Origin: Modestobacter roseus
GTDB lineage: Bacteria; Actinomycetota; Actinomycetes; Mycobacteriales; Geodermatophilaceae
Reading direction: 5' to 3'
DNA length: 64,000 nucleotides
Assembly: GCF_007994135.1 (NCBI RefSeq)
Contig: NZ_VLKF01000001.1
Location: forward strand, 1,240,001-1,304,000
The notes under the pieces are model-generated. The model was given only the letters and a program-made list of their open reading frames with translations. It ran no database searches and was not told where the DNA came from. The translations under genes were made by a program, and so were the position numbers. Each line of letters starts with the position of its first letter. Within the stretch, counting starts at the first letter, position 1. Positions 25,950-33,964 of this stretch are shown here, one piece after another.

Positions 25950-27131
25950 CTACTTCCCCCAGAGCGCGGCGAAGTCGTCCGCCATGCCGGGGTACGCGAC
26001 GAACCCGTTCGGGTACTCGTCGGCGGTCGCGGGTGTGATCACCCGCGAGATCGCCTTGACCCAGGGAAGCCAGTCGCCGTACTCCACCTCGAGGCCCTGG
26101 TGCCGGCGCAGGCCCTCGTCGAGCATGAACCAGCTGTACTGGTTGTAGTCGACGGCGAGCCCCGCAGCCTGCAGGCCGGAGCCGATCTGTTCGATGTTCG
26201 GCGGCAGGGACGACTGACCCATGCCGGGCACGTCGAGGCCGGCCAGGTCCTGCTTGGCCTTCAACCCGATCTGCATCTGATCGGCCGAGGTGATGAAGAA
26301 GTCGGTCTCCGGGTGCGCCTGGAGGTCGCTCACGATCGCGTCCCCGGCGGTGGTGTCCATCGTCGCGACGGGGATGTCGACGACGCGGAGGGTGCAGTCG
26401 GGGCAGGTGTCCTCCAGGTAGGCCTCGGCGGCTTCGAGCTGCACCTGGGAGAACGAGAACTCGGGCACCCTGTAGAACACGAACTCGGTGCTGGTGCCGC
26501 ACGTGAAGGTGATCGCTGCGGCGGCGAGCACCTCGCCGTTGACGAGGGAAGCGCCCCTGCCGGAGTGCGAGTCGAGCAGGCCGAACTGCTCAGCGTTGCT
26601 GTTGCCCGCGTACACGACGGTGGTGCCGGCCTCCTCGAGCGCTTCCAGGTGGTTCTGGAAGAACGTCGCGTCCACCGCCGGCGAGATGAGGATGTCCGGC
26701 GCGCTCTCCACGACCGAGCCGACCGCCGTGTTCACGCTCTGGGCGTCCAGGCCGGCATCGATCCGCTGGAGCTGCACCCCGGCGGTCTCAGCGGCCTGCT
26801 CGATGCCCGCGTAGATGATCGACCCGACGGCCGACCCGTTGTCGAGGACGGCCACGGTCGTGGACGGGTCGACCGGCTCGGGAAGCGGTTCCGTCTGCGG
26901 CAGCCCGGTCGACGCCTCCTCGAAGTAGGCGATGCGCTCGCTCGCTGTCTCGTAGTCGATGCCCTCGAGCGGCTCAGCGGCGCACTCGCCGTCCGCGTCC
27001 CGGTAGACGACATCTCCCGAACTGCCCTCGCTGCCGGCATCCCCGCCGTCCGAGCTGCATCCGGCGACGCCGAGCGTCGCCGCGGTCAGCGCGGCGAGGA
27101 GCGTGACGCGCGATCTGGCGTTCGTGCCCAT
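25950..27131 (-). CDS. PBP-I-type ABC substrate-binding lipoprotein
   Basis: 393 residues with a lipoprotein signal (lipobox V-A-G-C near residue 25) and an acidic, Ser/Gly-rich linker. The mature part reads as a type I periplasmic binding protein: 'TTVAVLDNGSAVGSIIYAGI', 'SAPDILISPAVDATFFQNHL' and 'TSADQMQIGLKAKQDLAGLD'. Cysteine pair 'CGTS...CPDC' may form a disulfide, as in the first transporter's protein. It is the first gene of the transporter-demethylase operon and lies about 127 bases downstream of a strong promoter. The ligand is unknown; a methoxylated aromatic is a reasonable guess from context. Confidence 0.82.
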   Translation of the reverse strand: MGTNARSRVTLLAALTAATLGVAGCSSDGGDAGSEGSSGDVVYRDADGECAAEPLEGIDYETASERIAYFEEASTGLPQTEPLPEPVDPSTTVAVLDNGSAVGSIIYAGIEQAAETAGVQLQRIDAGLDAQSVNTAVGSVVESAPDILISPAVDATFFQNHLEALEEAGTTVVYAGNSNAEQFGLLDSHSGRGASLVNGEVLAAAAITFTCGTSTEFVFYRVPEFSFSQVQLEAAEAYLEDTCPDCTLRVVDIPVATMDTTAGDAIVSDLQAHPETDFFITSADQMQIGLKAKQDLAGLDVPGMGQSSLPPNIEQIGSGLQAAGLAVDYNQYSWFMLDEGLRRHQGLEVEYGDWLPWVKAISRVITPATADEYPNGFVAYPGMADDFAALWGK

Positions 27132-27264
27132 GCGGTATCCCTTCTCATGGCAGCCGCCTGGGAGAAGGCAGGCGACGTTGCCTGGGTGGTGCGGACGGCG
27201 GAGCCTGAGGCGTCACTACAGCCTGCTCGGAATCCAGATACCGATTTGACTCCGTGTGCGGAGG

Positions 27265-27293
27265 AGTATCCTGAGTGGGTTCGGGCGTGTCAA
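27265..27293 (-). promoter_or_regulatory. Strong sigma-70-type promoter of the transporter-demethylase operon
   Basis: On the minus strand: -35 TTGACA (27293-27288), 17 bases, -10 GATACT (27270-27265). Predicted start is near 27258. Just downstream is AAATCGGTATCT (27235-27246 on the minus strand), close to the CTGATCGGTAT motif at 29403 and 9967. Confidence 0.7.
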
Positions 27294-27864
27294 GGGTCAC
27301 AACCGTGGACGTTGCGCCCGGAACGTGATGGTCTGCATCGATCACTGCGAGGTGGTCCTGCGTACGGCTGGACGAGCCGCACGGGCGCGACGCGTCCTCG
27401 ATCGCGGCACGGGGGCGCCCGCCACCGGAGTTCGGGGCGACCGCCCACGGCCCGGCCGGGCGGGACGCAGCCGGCGGCATCGTCGACCCGCATGCCGGCG
27501 AGGCCGGGCTCCCGGCGGTCGCCACTCCGTTCGGTGCCGACGTCGTCCCGTGGCACATGCCCTGCCCGTGCCGGCTGTGGCGGTCCCTGTCCGGCCCGGT
27601 GCGGCGGTTCGCCGCCCTGGTGGACGTCGCGATGCTCGCGCTCCACGCGCGCCAGGCGTCGACCACCCGTCCAGCCGGGAGGCTCTGGCCCGGTCCCTGG
27701 CGCCCCTCACCGCAGCGGCTCGAGGTCCGCCGAGCGCCGAGGCCGTCCCGGGTGACGGGACCGGTGCCCAGGGGGCCGCCGAGTTCATCGGGCGGGCCCG
27801 GCTCCACCCGTCGTCGACCGGCCGGAGCTCCGGCGGAGCAGTGTTCGCGCGCCTCGGGGCCGAA
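27294..27864. other. 571-base stretch without a recognisable gene
   Basis: Between the strong promoter at 27265 and the hairpin at 27865, several GC-rich open frames run through on both strands. None has a ribosome site, a known motif or convincing codon bias. It may be decayed coding DNA, but I could not match any piece to a family. Confidence 0.4.
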
Positions 27865-27900
27865 CGGCCGTCCCCCGGCTCGAGCGCCGGGGGACGGCCG
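27865..27900 (-). terminator. 15-bp stem-loop terminator of the second demethylase gene
   Basis: Arms 27865-27879 and 27886-27900 are perfectly complementary with a 6-nt loop, 11 bases past the stop. The strongest hairpin in this half of the window. Confidence 0.7.
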
Positions 27901-27911
27901 CTGGCGTCGGG

Positions 27912-29288
27912 CTACCGCTGGTCGCGCTTGATCACCTTGTCGAAGTACGGCGCGGGAGCCACGGTGACCCGGATCTCTCGGACCTGGTGGGCGTCGACGG
28001 TCCTCCGCTGGCTGTCGGGCTCTCCCCACAGCAGGGTCAGCTCGGTTCCCGGCTCGGCGAGGCTCGTGTCCACCAGCGCCTCGGAGATGACGTGCCCGGC
28101 GTTGGCCGAGTAGGCGGACCACTGGGAGACCCCGATGTTCCGGTCACCGTCGAGCACCGCGTCGGACTCGAACGTGGCGTACATCGGGGTGGGCAGGGTC
28201 AGGAAGCGGCCGGGCTCGTCGCCGAAGAGCGACGACGTGATGGTGGCGCTCACGTCGTCGTCGTTCCAGACCAGGGTCACCTTCCGGCGGCTCTGGTTGG
28301 CGGCCTTCTCCCGCAGGGCGTCGCGGCCGACGAAGTCGCGGTTCCAGTCGACCAGCCCGCCGTAGCCCACCTCGATCGGATCGACGTAGTAGTCGCGGAT
28401 GTCGTCGGAGACCAGGCTGCCGCCCAGCGACCCGATCGTCTCGAGGAAGTAGGCGTTCAGCCACTCCCGGTAGGCCTTCATCTCGGTGCCGTGGTAGATC
28501 GCCGGCAGCGGCATGGGCATCCACCCGGACTCCTGCGCGGTGGTCGAGTACGCCAGGGCCCCGACCTTGCGCAGGCCGTACTGCTCGCCGGCCTTCTCCA
28601 GCGCCTCACGCACCGCCTGCTGGTCGTCCCACGGTCCGTAGATCTCGAAGCCCGGGGTGCCGGCCATCCCGTGGCGCAGTGCGCGGACGGTCTTCCCGGC
28701 GATGGTCATCTCGCCGACCGAGAAGAACTTGACCTCGGGCACCGAGCCGCCCGCGACCTCGCTGACGAGCGCCAGCGCCTGCGGACCCTGCACCTGGATG
28801 CGGAAGACGTCGCGCGGGTGGGGCTGGACCGACCAGTTGTCGTCCTTCTCCGCGGTGACGTCGAAGGGGGTGTCCTGTGCGTTGAACAGCAGCCAGTCGC
28901 TGGCGAAGGGTGCGCCCACGACCCGGAAGAACTCCTCGTCCTCGCGGAAGAGGATCGCGTCGGCGATCATGTTGCCGTCGTGGCCGGCCAGGACGATCTG
29001 CTTGGCCTTCTTGGCGGGGAAGGGGTCGAACTTGTTGATCGCGAACTGGGAGAGGAAGGGGATCACCTCCCGACCGCGCAGGTGGAGTTCGGTCATGTGG
29101 TAGCTCTGCTCGAGCAGTGCGACGCCCTCCTTCCACGCCCGCGCCTCGTCGCGCCAGTTGGTGAACTCCGCCGGGATCCCGGGGAAGACGTACGGGCCCA
29201 GGTCGGAGCTGCGGAGCAGCTTCACCGGACCTCCCGCCTGGTCCATGAGGGACTGGAGCGACAGTGGGGTTCCGCCAGTGTGAGTCAT
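27912..29288 (-). CDS. THF-dependent O-demethylase, GcvT/LigM family (copy 2)
   Basis: 458 residues, close to copy 1 throughout: 'GIPAEFTNWRDEARAWKEG', 'LLEQSYHMTELHLRG', 'RALRHGMAGTPGFEIYGP', 'TTAQESGWMPMPLPA' and 'LTLLWGEPDS'. A perfect GGAGG precedes the ATG. It has its own promoter (29389-29418) and its own terminator (27865-27900), so it is a single-gene unit. Having copies 1 and 2 so alike but separately controlled suggests recent duplication and specialisation to different methoxy-aromatics. It would feed methyl-THF to the metF-folD-purU genes nearby. Substrate not shown by sequence. Confidence 0.83.
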   Translation of the reverse strand: MTHTGGTPLSLQSLMDQAGGPVKLLRSSDLGPYVFPGIPAEFTNWRDEARAWKEGVALLEQSYHMTELHLRGREVIPFLSQFAINKFDPFPAKKAKQIVLAGHDGNMIADAILFREDEEFFRVVGAPFASDWLLFNAQDTPFDVTAEKDDNWSVQPHPRDVFRIQVQGPQALALVSEVAGGSVPEVKFFSVGEMTIAGKTVRALRHGMAGTPGFEIYGPWDDQQAVREALEKAGEQYGLRKVGALAYSTTAQESGWMPMPLPAIYHGTEMKAYREWLNAYFLETIGSLGGSLVSDDIRDYYVDPIEVGYGGLVDWNRDFVGRDALREKAANQSRRKVTLVWNDDDVSATITSSLFGDEPGRFLTLPTPMYATFESDAVLDGDRNIGVSQWSAYSANAGHVISEALVDTSLAEPGTELTLLWGEPDSQRRTVDAHQVREIRVTVAPAPYFDKVIKRDQR

Positions 29289-29388
29289 GAGAATCCTCCC
29301 CGGGCCACGTCGTCGTGGGCCCGATACGTGTGCCAGCCGCTGGAGTCCCGCCTGCCGTGACGGCTGTGACTGAAACCACAGATGCTGA

Positions 29389-29418
29389 ACGGTATTGAAA
29401 ATCTGATCGGTATGTCAA
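29389..29418 (-). promoter_or_regulatory. Promoter of demethylase copy 2
   Basis: Minus strand: -35 TTGACA (29418-29413), 18 bases, -10 TACCGT (29394-29389). CTGATCGGTAT occupies 29403-29413, between and touching the -35, where a bound repressor would block polymerase. The 29289-29640 gap holds this promoter, a leader of about 94 bases, and otherwise nothing recognised. Confidence 0.6.
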
Positions 29419-29640
29419 GGGTCATGGCGACGGCAGCGGGACGCAGTCCGCCCATCCGGTCGCGGCTGCAGTCCCACCCCTGCTGGCACCCCGCAGACGT
29501 CTCGCGCAGGTCGGCGCCCCGTCGCCCCTGACAGGCCGGCCGGTAGGGCCAGCACCACCCTCCAGCCCCCGGCGACGCGCGTCGTCGACGCGCTGGAGGA
29601 GCCCCACGCCGACAGCAGCGGGGCGGTCGTCGCACGTCGC

Positions 29641-30528
29641 TCAGTCGTACGGCACGTGGTCCACCTCCTCGCGGTCGCCGACAGCCGCGACGACCCGTAC
29701 CGCGTCGGCCGAGCCGGCGACCTCGTGCACGCGAACGCCCCAGGCGCCCGCCCGGGCGGCCAGTACCGAGGTGGCCAGCGTGGCGGCGTCGCGACGCTGG
29801 GCGGGTGGCGCGACCCCGTCCTGCCCGGCGAGCACGGCGCCGAGGAAGCGCTTGCGGGAGGCCCCGACCAGGATCGGGAGGCCGAGAGCGGTGAGCTGGT
29901 CGAGGTTCCGCAGCAGGGTCAGGTCGTGCGGCGGCAGCTTGCCGAAGCCGAGGCCCGGGTCGAGGACGATCTGCTCGTCGGCGACGCCGGCCGACACGGC
30001 GTCGTCCACCCGCTGCACCAGCTCCCGCCGGACGTCGGCGACGACGTCGTCATAGCGCGCCGAGGAGTACATGTCCGCGCTGTGCCCCCGCCAGTGCGTG
30101 AGGACCCAGCCCACGCCGGTCCCGGCCACGACCGCAGCCATGTCCGGGTCGGCGAGGCCGCCGCTGACGTCGTTGACCAGGACGGCGCCGGCGTCGACGG
30201 CCGCGGCCGCGACCCGCGCCCGCGTGGTGTCGACGCTGACCGCGATCCCGGCGCGAGCCAGCTCGGCGATCACGGGGACGACGCGAGCGAGCTCCTCCTC
30301 GGCGTCGACGCGCGTCGCGCCGGGCCGGGTGGACTCCCCGCCCACGTCGACGTAGTCCGCCCCGGCTGCGGTCATCCGGTGGCCGTGGGCGATCGCCCGC
30401 GCGTGGTCGTCGTAGCGGCCACCGTCGGAGAACGAGTCGGGGGTCACGTTCAGGATGCCCATCACCAGGCACCGGTCCTGCCGAGGCACCGGTGGGGCAG
30501 GGGTGGCGGAGACGGTGGTCGACGTCAT
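29641..30528 (-). CDS. folP: Dihydropteroate synthase
   Basis: 295 residues. All family signatures are visible: 'MGILNVTPDSFSDGG' near residue 23, 'VGGESTRPGA', 'LVNDVSGGL', 'LDPGLGFGK' and 'LVGASRKRFLG'. The enzyme joins p-aminobenzoate to the pterin pyrophosphate in folate synthesis. The usual 'LMH' of the phosphate-binding segment reads 'VLTHWRG' here. The ATG overlaps the folC stop (ATGA). It is the last gene of a long minus-strand folate/C1 run and is probably an accessory copy that supports high tetrahydrofolate demand during O-demethylation; a housekeeping copy elsewhere is expected. Confidence 0.92.
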   Translation of the reverse strand: MTSTTVSATPAPPVPRQDRCLVMGILNVTPDSFSDGGRYDDHARAIAHGHRMTAAGADYVDVGGESTRPGATRVDAEEELARVVPVIAELARAGIAVSVDTTRARVAAAAVDAGAVLVNDVSGGLADPDMAAVVAGTGVGWVLTHWRGHSADMYSSARYDDVVADVRRELVQRVDDAVSAGVADEQIVLDPGLGFGKLPPHDLTLLRNLDQLTALGLPILVGASRKRFLGAVLAGQDGVAPPAQRRDAATLATSVLAARAGAWGVRVHEVAGSADAVRVVAAVGDREEVDHVPYD

Positions 30529-31868
30529 CGGAGTCCCTCGTCCAGCAGACTGCGTGCTTCTCCGGCCGTGACGACGCTGCCGGTCACCAGCACGGCAGCA
30601 GGACCGTCGTGATCGACGGCCCGCTCCCCGGCCCGGGCGAGCGCGCGAGGCAGGGCCCGCTCGACGACCACCCGGTCGGGACCCAGTTCCTCGGCGGCCA
30701 GGCGGCCCAGGTCCTCGGCTGCCATCCCGCGTGGGGAGGTGTTCTCGGTGACGATCACCTCCGCGGCTGTTCCGCGGAGGGCGCGCAGCATCCCCCGGAC
30801 GTCCTTGTCCGCCAGGGCAGCGATCACCACGATCAGGTGCGGCGGGGGAGACAGCTCCCGGACGGCCGCTGCCGTCACCGCCATGCCCGCGGGGTTGTGC
30901 GAGGCGTCGACCCACACGTGCGGGGCCGTGCGAACCCGTTCCAGACGCCCCGGCGAGCGGACGGCTGCGAGCGCCGCACGCACGGTTCCGGTGTCCAGCT
31001 GCTGACCTCGGGAGGACAGGAACGCCTCAGCTGCGACGAGGGCGACAGCGGTGTTGCCCGCCTGGTGGCGGCCGAGGAGCGGCAGCCGCAGCCCCCGGTG
31101 CACGCCCTGCTGGACCCGGACGTCGAGCTCCTGCCCATCGGGGTCGGGGGTGCGCCGCACGACGCGCTCATCGACGCCGGCGTGCACCACGGTGGCGCCG
31201 ATCGACGCCGCCCGTTCGAGCAGCACGGGCATCGCCGCGGCGGGCTGTTCGGCGAGCACGGCCACCGCCCCGGGTTTGATGATGCCCGCCTTCTCCGCCG
31301 CGATCGCGGCCTCGTCGGGCCCCAGGTGCTCGGTGTGGTCGAGCGAGATCGGGGTGACGACGGCGACCCGACCATCTGCGACGTTCGTCGCGTCCCACGC
31401 GCCACCCATGCCGACCTCGAGCACCACGACGTCCAGGCCGTCCTCGGCGAAGGCCTGGAAGGCCATGGCGGTGATCGCCTCGAAGAACGACAGCGGCGTG
31501 GTGCTGGAGCCGTCCACGTCGCCGAAGGCCGGCTCCAACCGGCGATGGACGTCGACGAACCGGCCGGCGTCGATCGGCCGGCCGGCCAGCACGATCCGCT
31601 CGCGGACGGACTGCAGGTGAGGGCTGGTGTAGCGCCCCACGCGCAGTCCACCGGCGCGGAGCAGGTCGTCGATGATCCGCGCAGTGCTCGTCTTGCCGTT
31701 CGTCCCGGTCACGTGGATCACCGGCACCTCGTCCTGGGGATCCCCGACAGCGCGCATGACGGCGCGCATCCGCTCCAGCGACGGCTCGAGCCGGCTCTCG
31801 GGCCACCGCCGCAGGAGCGCGCGCTCGACGTCGGGTGCGGACTGGGGGCGGGGTGACGGGACGGTCAT
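30525..31868 (-). CDS. folC: Folylpolyglutamate / dihydrofolate synthase
   Basis: 447 residues from the ATG at 31868. The Mur-ligase-type P-loop is 'HVTGTNGKTSTAR', then 'YTSPHL', 'VLEVGMGGAWDATN' with the metal-binding Glu, and a C-terminal domain ending 'VLVTGSVVTAGEA'. It adds glutamates to folates and, in many bacteria, makes dihydrofolate from dihydropteroate, which keeps cofactors in the cell. The start overlaps the stop of the short pabB-like frame, and the stop overlaps folP, so the block is tightly coupled. Confidence 0.92.
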   Translation of the reverse strand: MTVPSPRPQSAPDVERALLRRWPESRLEPSLERMRAVMRAVGDPQDEVPVIHVTGTNGKTSTARIIDDLLRAGGLRVGRYTSPHLQSVRERIVLAGRPIDAGRFVDVHRRLEPAFGDVDGSSTTPLSFFEAITAMAFQAFAEDGLDVVVLEVGMGGAWDATNVADGRVAVVTPISLDHTEHLGPDEAAIAAEKAGIIKPGAVAVLAEQPAAAMPVLLERAASIGATVVHAGVDERVVRRTPDPDGQELDVRVQQGVHRGLRLPLLGRHQAGNTAVALVAAEAFLSSRGQQLDTGTVRAALAAVRSPGRLERVRTAPHVWVDASHNPAGMAVTAAAVRELSPPPHLIVVIAALADKDVRGMLRALRGTAAEVIVTENTSPRGMAAEDLGRLAAEELGPDRVVVERALPRALARAGERAVDHDGPAAVLVTGSVVTAGEARSLLDEGLR

Positions 31869-32059
31869 CGCCTGACCGGCTCTGCGTGTGGACGCACGCC
31901 GTGGGGGGCGCGTGGACCGGATGCGCCGAGGAGGGGTGCCGCGCGCCAGCCGCGCTCGTCGAGGTGCCACGCCGTCAGGACGCGGTGGGGTGACGGGAAC
32001 CGGAGCGCCTCGCCGGTGTCCAGGTCGTCGAAGCGGGCCCACGGTCGGGCGGTGGTCAT
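31865..32059 (-). pseudogene. 64-codon pabB-like N-terminal fragment kept in frame between folD and folC
   Basis: The ATG at 32059 overlaps the folD stop and its TGA overlaps the folC start, so it fills the gap exactly. Residues 7-34 ('ARFDDLDTGEALRFPSPHRV', then 'LTAWHLDE') look like the start of aminodeoxychorismate synthase component I (PabB) of actinobacteria. The rest is Arg/Pro-rich and unlike any part of that enzyme. It could be a truncated pabB left as a translational bridge, or a real small protein. The family match is from memory of the motif, not an alignment. Confidence 0.5.
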
Positions 32060-32919
32060 CGCCGTCCGGTGCTCTGCTGGACCCTGGCGGCGGTGAGGGT
32101 GTTGGCCAGCAGCATGGCGATCGTCATCGGGCCGACACCGCCGGGGACGGGGGTGATCGTGCCGGCCACCTCGGCGACGGCGTCGTACTGGACGTCACCG
32201 GTGAGGCCGTGCTCGCCGCGGTGGATACCCACGTCGATGACGGTGGCGCCCGGCTTCACCGCGTCGGCGCCCACGAGGGAGGGGATGCCGGCGGCGACCA
32301 CGAGGACGTCGGCGCGGCGGCACTCGGCGGCCAGGTCGCGGGTGCGGGAGTGGCAGATGGTCACCGTGGCGTTGCGCTCGAGCAGCAGCTGGGCCATCGG
32401 CTTGCCGACGAGCACCGAGCGGCCGATCACCACCGCGTGCGCCCCGGACAGCGGCACGCCGTGGCGGTCCAGCAGCTCGATCACCCCGGACGGGGTGCAC
32501 GGGCGCAGGCCGGGCCGCCCTTGCGCCAGCAGACCGGCGTTGGCGGTGGTGAGCCCGTCGACGTCCTTCTCCGCCGGGATGCGGGTGAGCAGTGCCTCGG
32601 CGTCCAGGTGCCCGGGCGTGGGGAGCTGCAGCAGGATCCCGGAGACGGCCGGATCAGCAGCCAGCTCGTCGAGCAGCGCTGCCGCCTCGTGCTGGGGGAC
32701 GTCCCCGGGCAGGTGCCGGTGCAGATCGACCATGCCGGCGGCGACGCAGGCGCGGCGCTTGCTGCGGACGTAGACCTCGCTGGCGGGGTCGTCGCCGATG
32801 AGCACGGTGGCCAGACCGGGGGCGGTGCCGCCGGCGGCGACCAGCTCGGCCACGCCCTTCGCCACCTCCTCGCGGACCTGCTGCGCGACGGCCCTGCCGT
32901 CGATGATCTCTGCGGTCAC
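32056..32919 (-). CDS. folD: Methylene-THF dehydrogenase / methenyl-THF cyclohydrolase
   Basis: 287 residues from the GTG at 32919, six bases after GAGGAG. Catalytic Tyr-Lys pair in 'YVRSKRRAC', folate-site 'LLQLPTPGHLD', 'EKDVDGLT', NADP site 'GRSVLVGKPMAQLL' and the C-terminal 'PVPGGVGPMTIAML'. The bifunctional enzyme oxidises methylene-THF to formyl-THF. It stands between metF (methyl to methylene) and purU (formyl to formate), giving an oxidative path for methyl groups taken from aromatics. Ten bases separate it from purU. Confidence 0.94.
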   Translation of the reverse strand: MTAEIIDGRAVAQQVREEVAKGVAELVAAGGTAPGLATVLIGDDPASEVYVRSKRRACVAAGMVDLHRHLPGDVPQHEAAALLDELAADPAVSGILLQLPTPGHLDAEALLTRIPAEKDVDGLTTANAGLLAQGRPGLRPCTPSGVIELLDRHGVPLSGAHAVVIGRSVLVGKPMAQLLLERNATVTICHSRTRDLAAECRRADVLVVAAGIPSLVGADAVKPGATVIDVGIHRGEHGLTGDVQYDAVAEVAGTITPVPGGVGPMTIAMLLANTLTAARVQQSTGRR

Positions 32920-32929
32920 GACGAGCTCC

Positions 32930-33856
32930 TCAGAAGACGATCGTGGTGTTGCCGTGGACGGCGACGCGGTCCTCCAGGTGCCAGCGCACCGCGCGGGAGA
33001 GGACGGCGCGCTCGACGTCGGCACCCATCCGGACCAGGTCGGGGGTGTCCTGCCGGTGGTCCACCCGGACGACGTCCTGCTCGATGATCGGGCCCTCGTC
33101 GAGGTCGGCGGTCACGTAGTGGGCGGTGGCGCCGATGAGCTTCACGCCGCGTTCCCTGGCCTTGGCGTAGGGCCCGGCACCGATGAAGGCGGGCAGGAAC
33201 GAGTGGTGGATGTTGATCAGCGGCGCGCCGACGCCCTCCAGGAAGGTCGGGGTGATGATCTGCATGTAGCGGGCCAGGACCACCAGGTCGACGTTGCCCC
33301 GCAGCAGGTCCAGGATCCGGGCCTCGGCCTCGGCCCGGTTGTCCCTGGTGGCCGGCACGTGGAAGAACGGCACGCCGAAGGAGCGGACGTCGGTGGCCAG
33401 GTCGGGGTGGTTGCTGATCACCATGACCACGTTCATGTCCAGCTCGCCGCGGCGGTTGCGCCACAGCAGGTCCAGCACGCAGTGGTCGGTCTTGGAGACC
33501 ATGATCGCCACCCGCTTGGGCTTCCTGGCCTCGGTGAGGGTGAACTGCATGTCGAACTCGTCGGCCACGGTGGCGGCGAAGGAGCGCTCGAGCTCCTCGC
33601 GGGTGGCGGTGAGCCCGGGCAGGTGGAACTCGGTCCGCTGGAAGAACGTCCCACCTCCCTCGGCGGTGGAGAACTGGTCGAGGGTGACGATGTTGGCCCC
33701 CGCCCCGGCCAGGAACGTGCCGATCGCCGAGACGATCCCGGGCCGGTCAGCGCAGTGGATGAGCAACCGGCCGTGGTCGCCGTCATGGGCGCTGCTGACC
33801 GTGCTCGGCAGCGAGGGGGTGGACGGGCCGGCCGTCGTGGGGGGTGCGGTGGTCAT
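32930..33856 (-). CDS. purU: Formyltetrahydrofolate deformylase
   Basis: 308 residues: a Ser/Thr/Pro-rich leader of about 25, an ACT domain ('LLIHCADRPGIVSAIGTFL') and a formyltransferase-fold hydrolase with 'VISNHPDL', 'INIHHSFLPAF' and 'DLDEGPIIEQDV', which carry the catalytic Asn, His and Asp. It hydrolyses 10-formyl-THF to THF and formate. In methyl-compound catabolism (for example chloromethane gene clusters with metF, folD and purU) it frees THF for another round. A stem-loop (33912-33944) separates it from metF. Confidence 0.93.
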   Translation of the reverse strand: MTTAPPTTAGPSTPSLPSTVSSAHDGDHGRLLIHCADRPGIVSAIGTFLAGAGANIVTLDQFSTAEGGGTFFQRTEFHLPGLTATREELERSFAATVADEFDMQFTLTEARKPKRVAIMVSKTDHCVLDLLWRNRRGELDMNVVMVISNHPDLATDVRSFGVPFFHVPATRDNRAEAEARILDLLRGNVDLVVLARYMQIITPTFLEGVGAPLINIHHSFLPAFIGAGPYAKARERGVKLIGATAHYVTADLDEGPIIEQDVVRVDHRQDTPDLVRMGADVERAVLSRAVRWHLEDRVAVHGNTTIVF

Positions 33857-33911
33857 GACGTCTCCGTGGGGGACTCCCGGCGAGCGCCGGGCGGGCGAGC
33901 GAGGGGCTGGG

Positions 33912-33944
33912 CCGGCCGGCTCCCGCTGTGTGGGAGCCGGCCGG
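33912..33944 (-). terminator. Stem-loop between metF and purU
   Basis: Thirteen-base arms (33912-33924 and 33932-33944), perfect, with a 7-nt loop. It could attenuate or process the mRNA between metF and purU rather than end it, because no separate promoter for purU is evident. Confidence 0.5.
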
Positions 33945-33964
33945 GCTCCGGGGGCCGGTGAACC

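Noticed and set aside
27256-28113. Plus-strand 285-codon frame
   Set aside because: Overlaps the antisense of demethylase copy 2, with composition typical of shadow frames.
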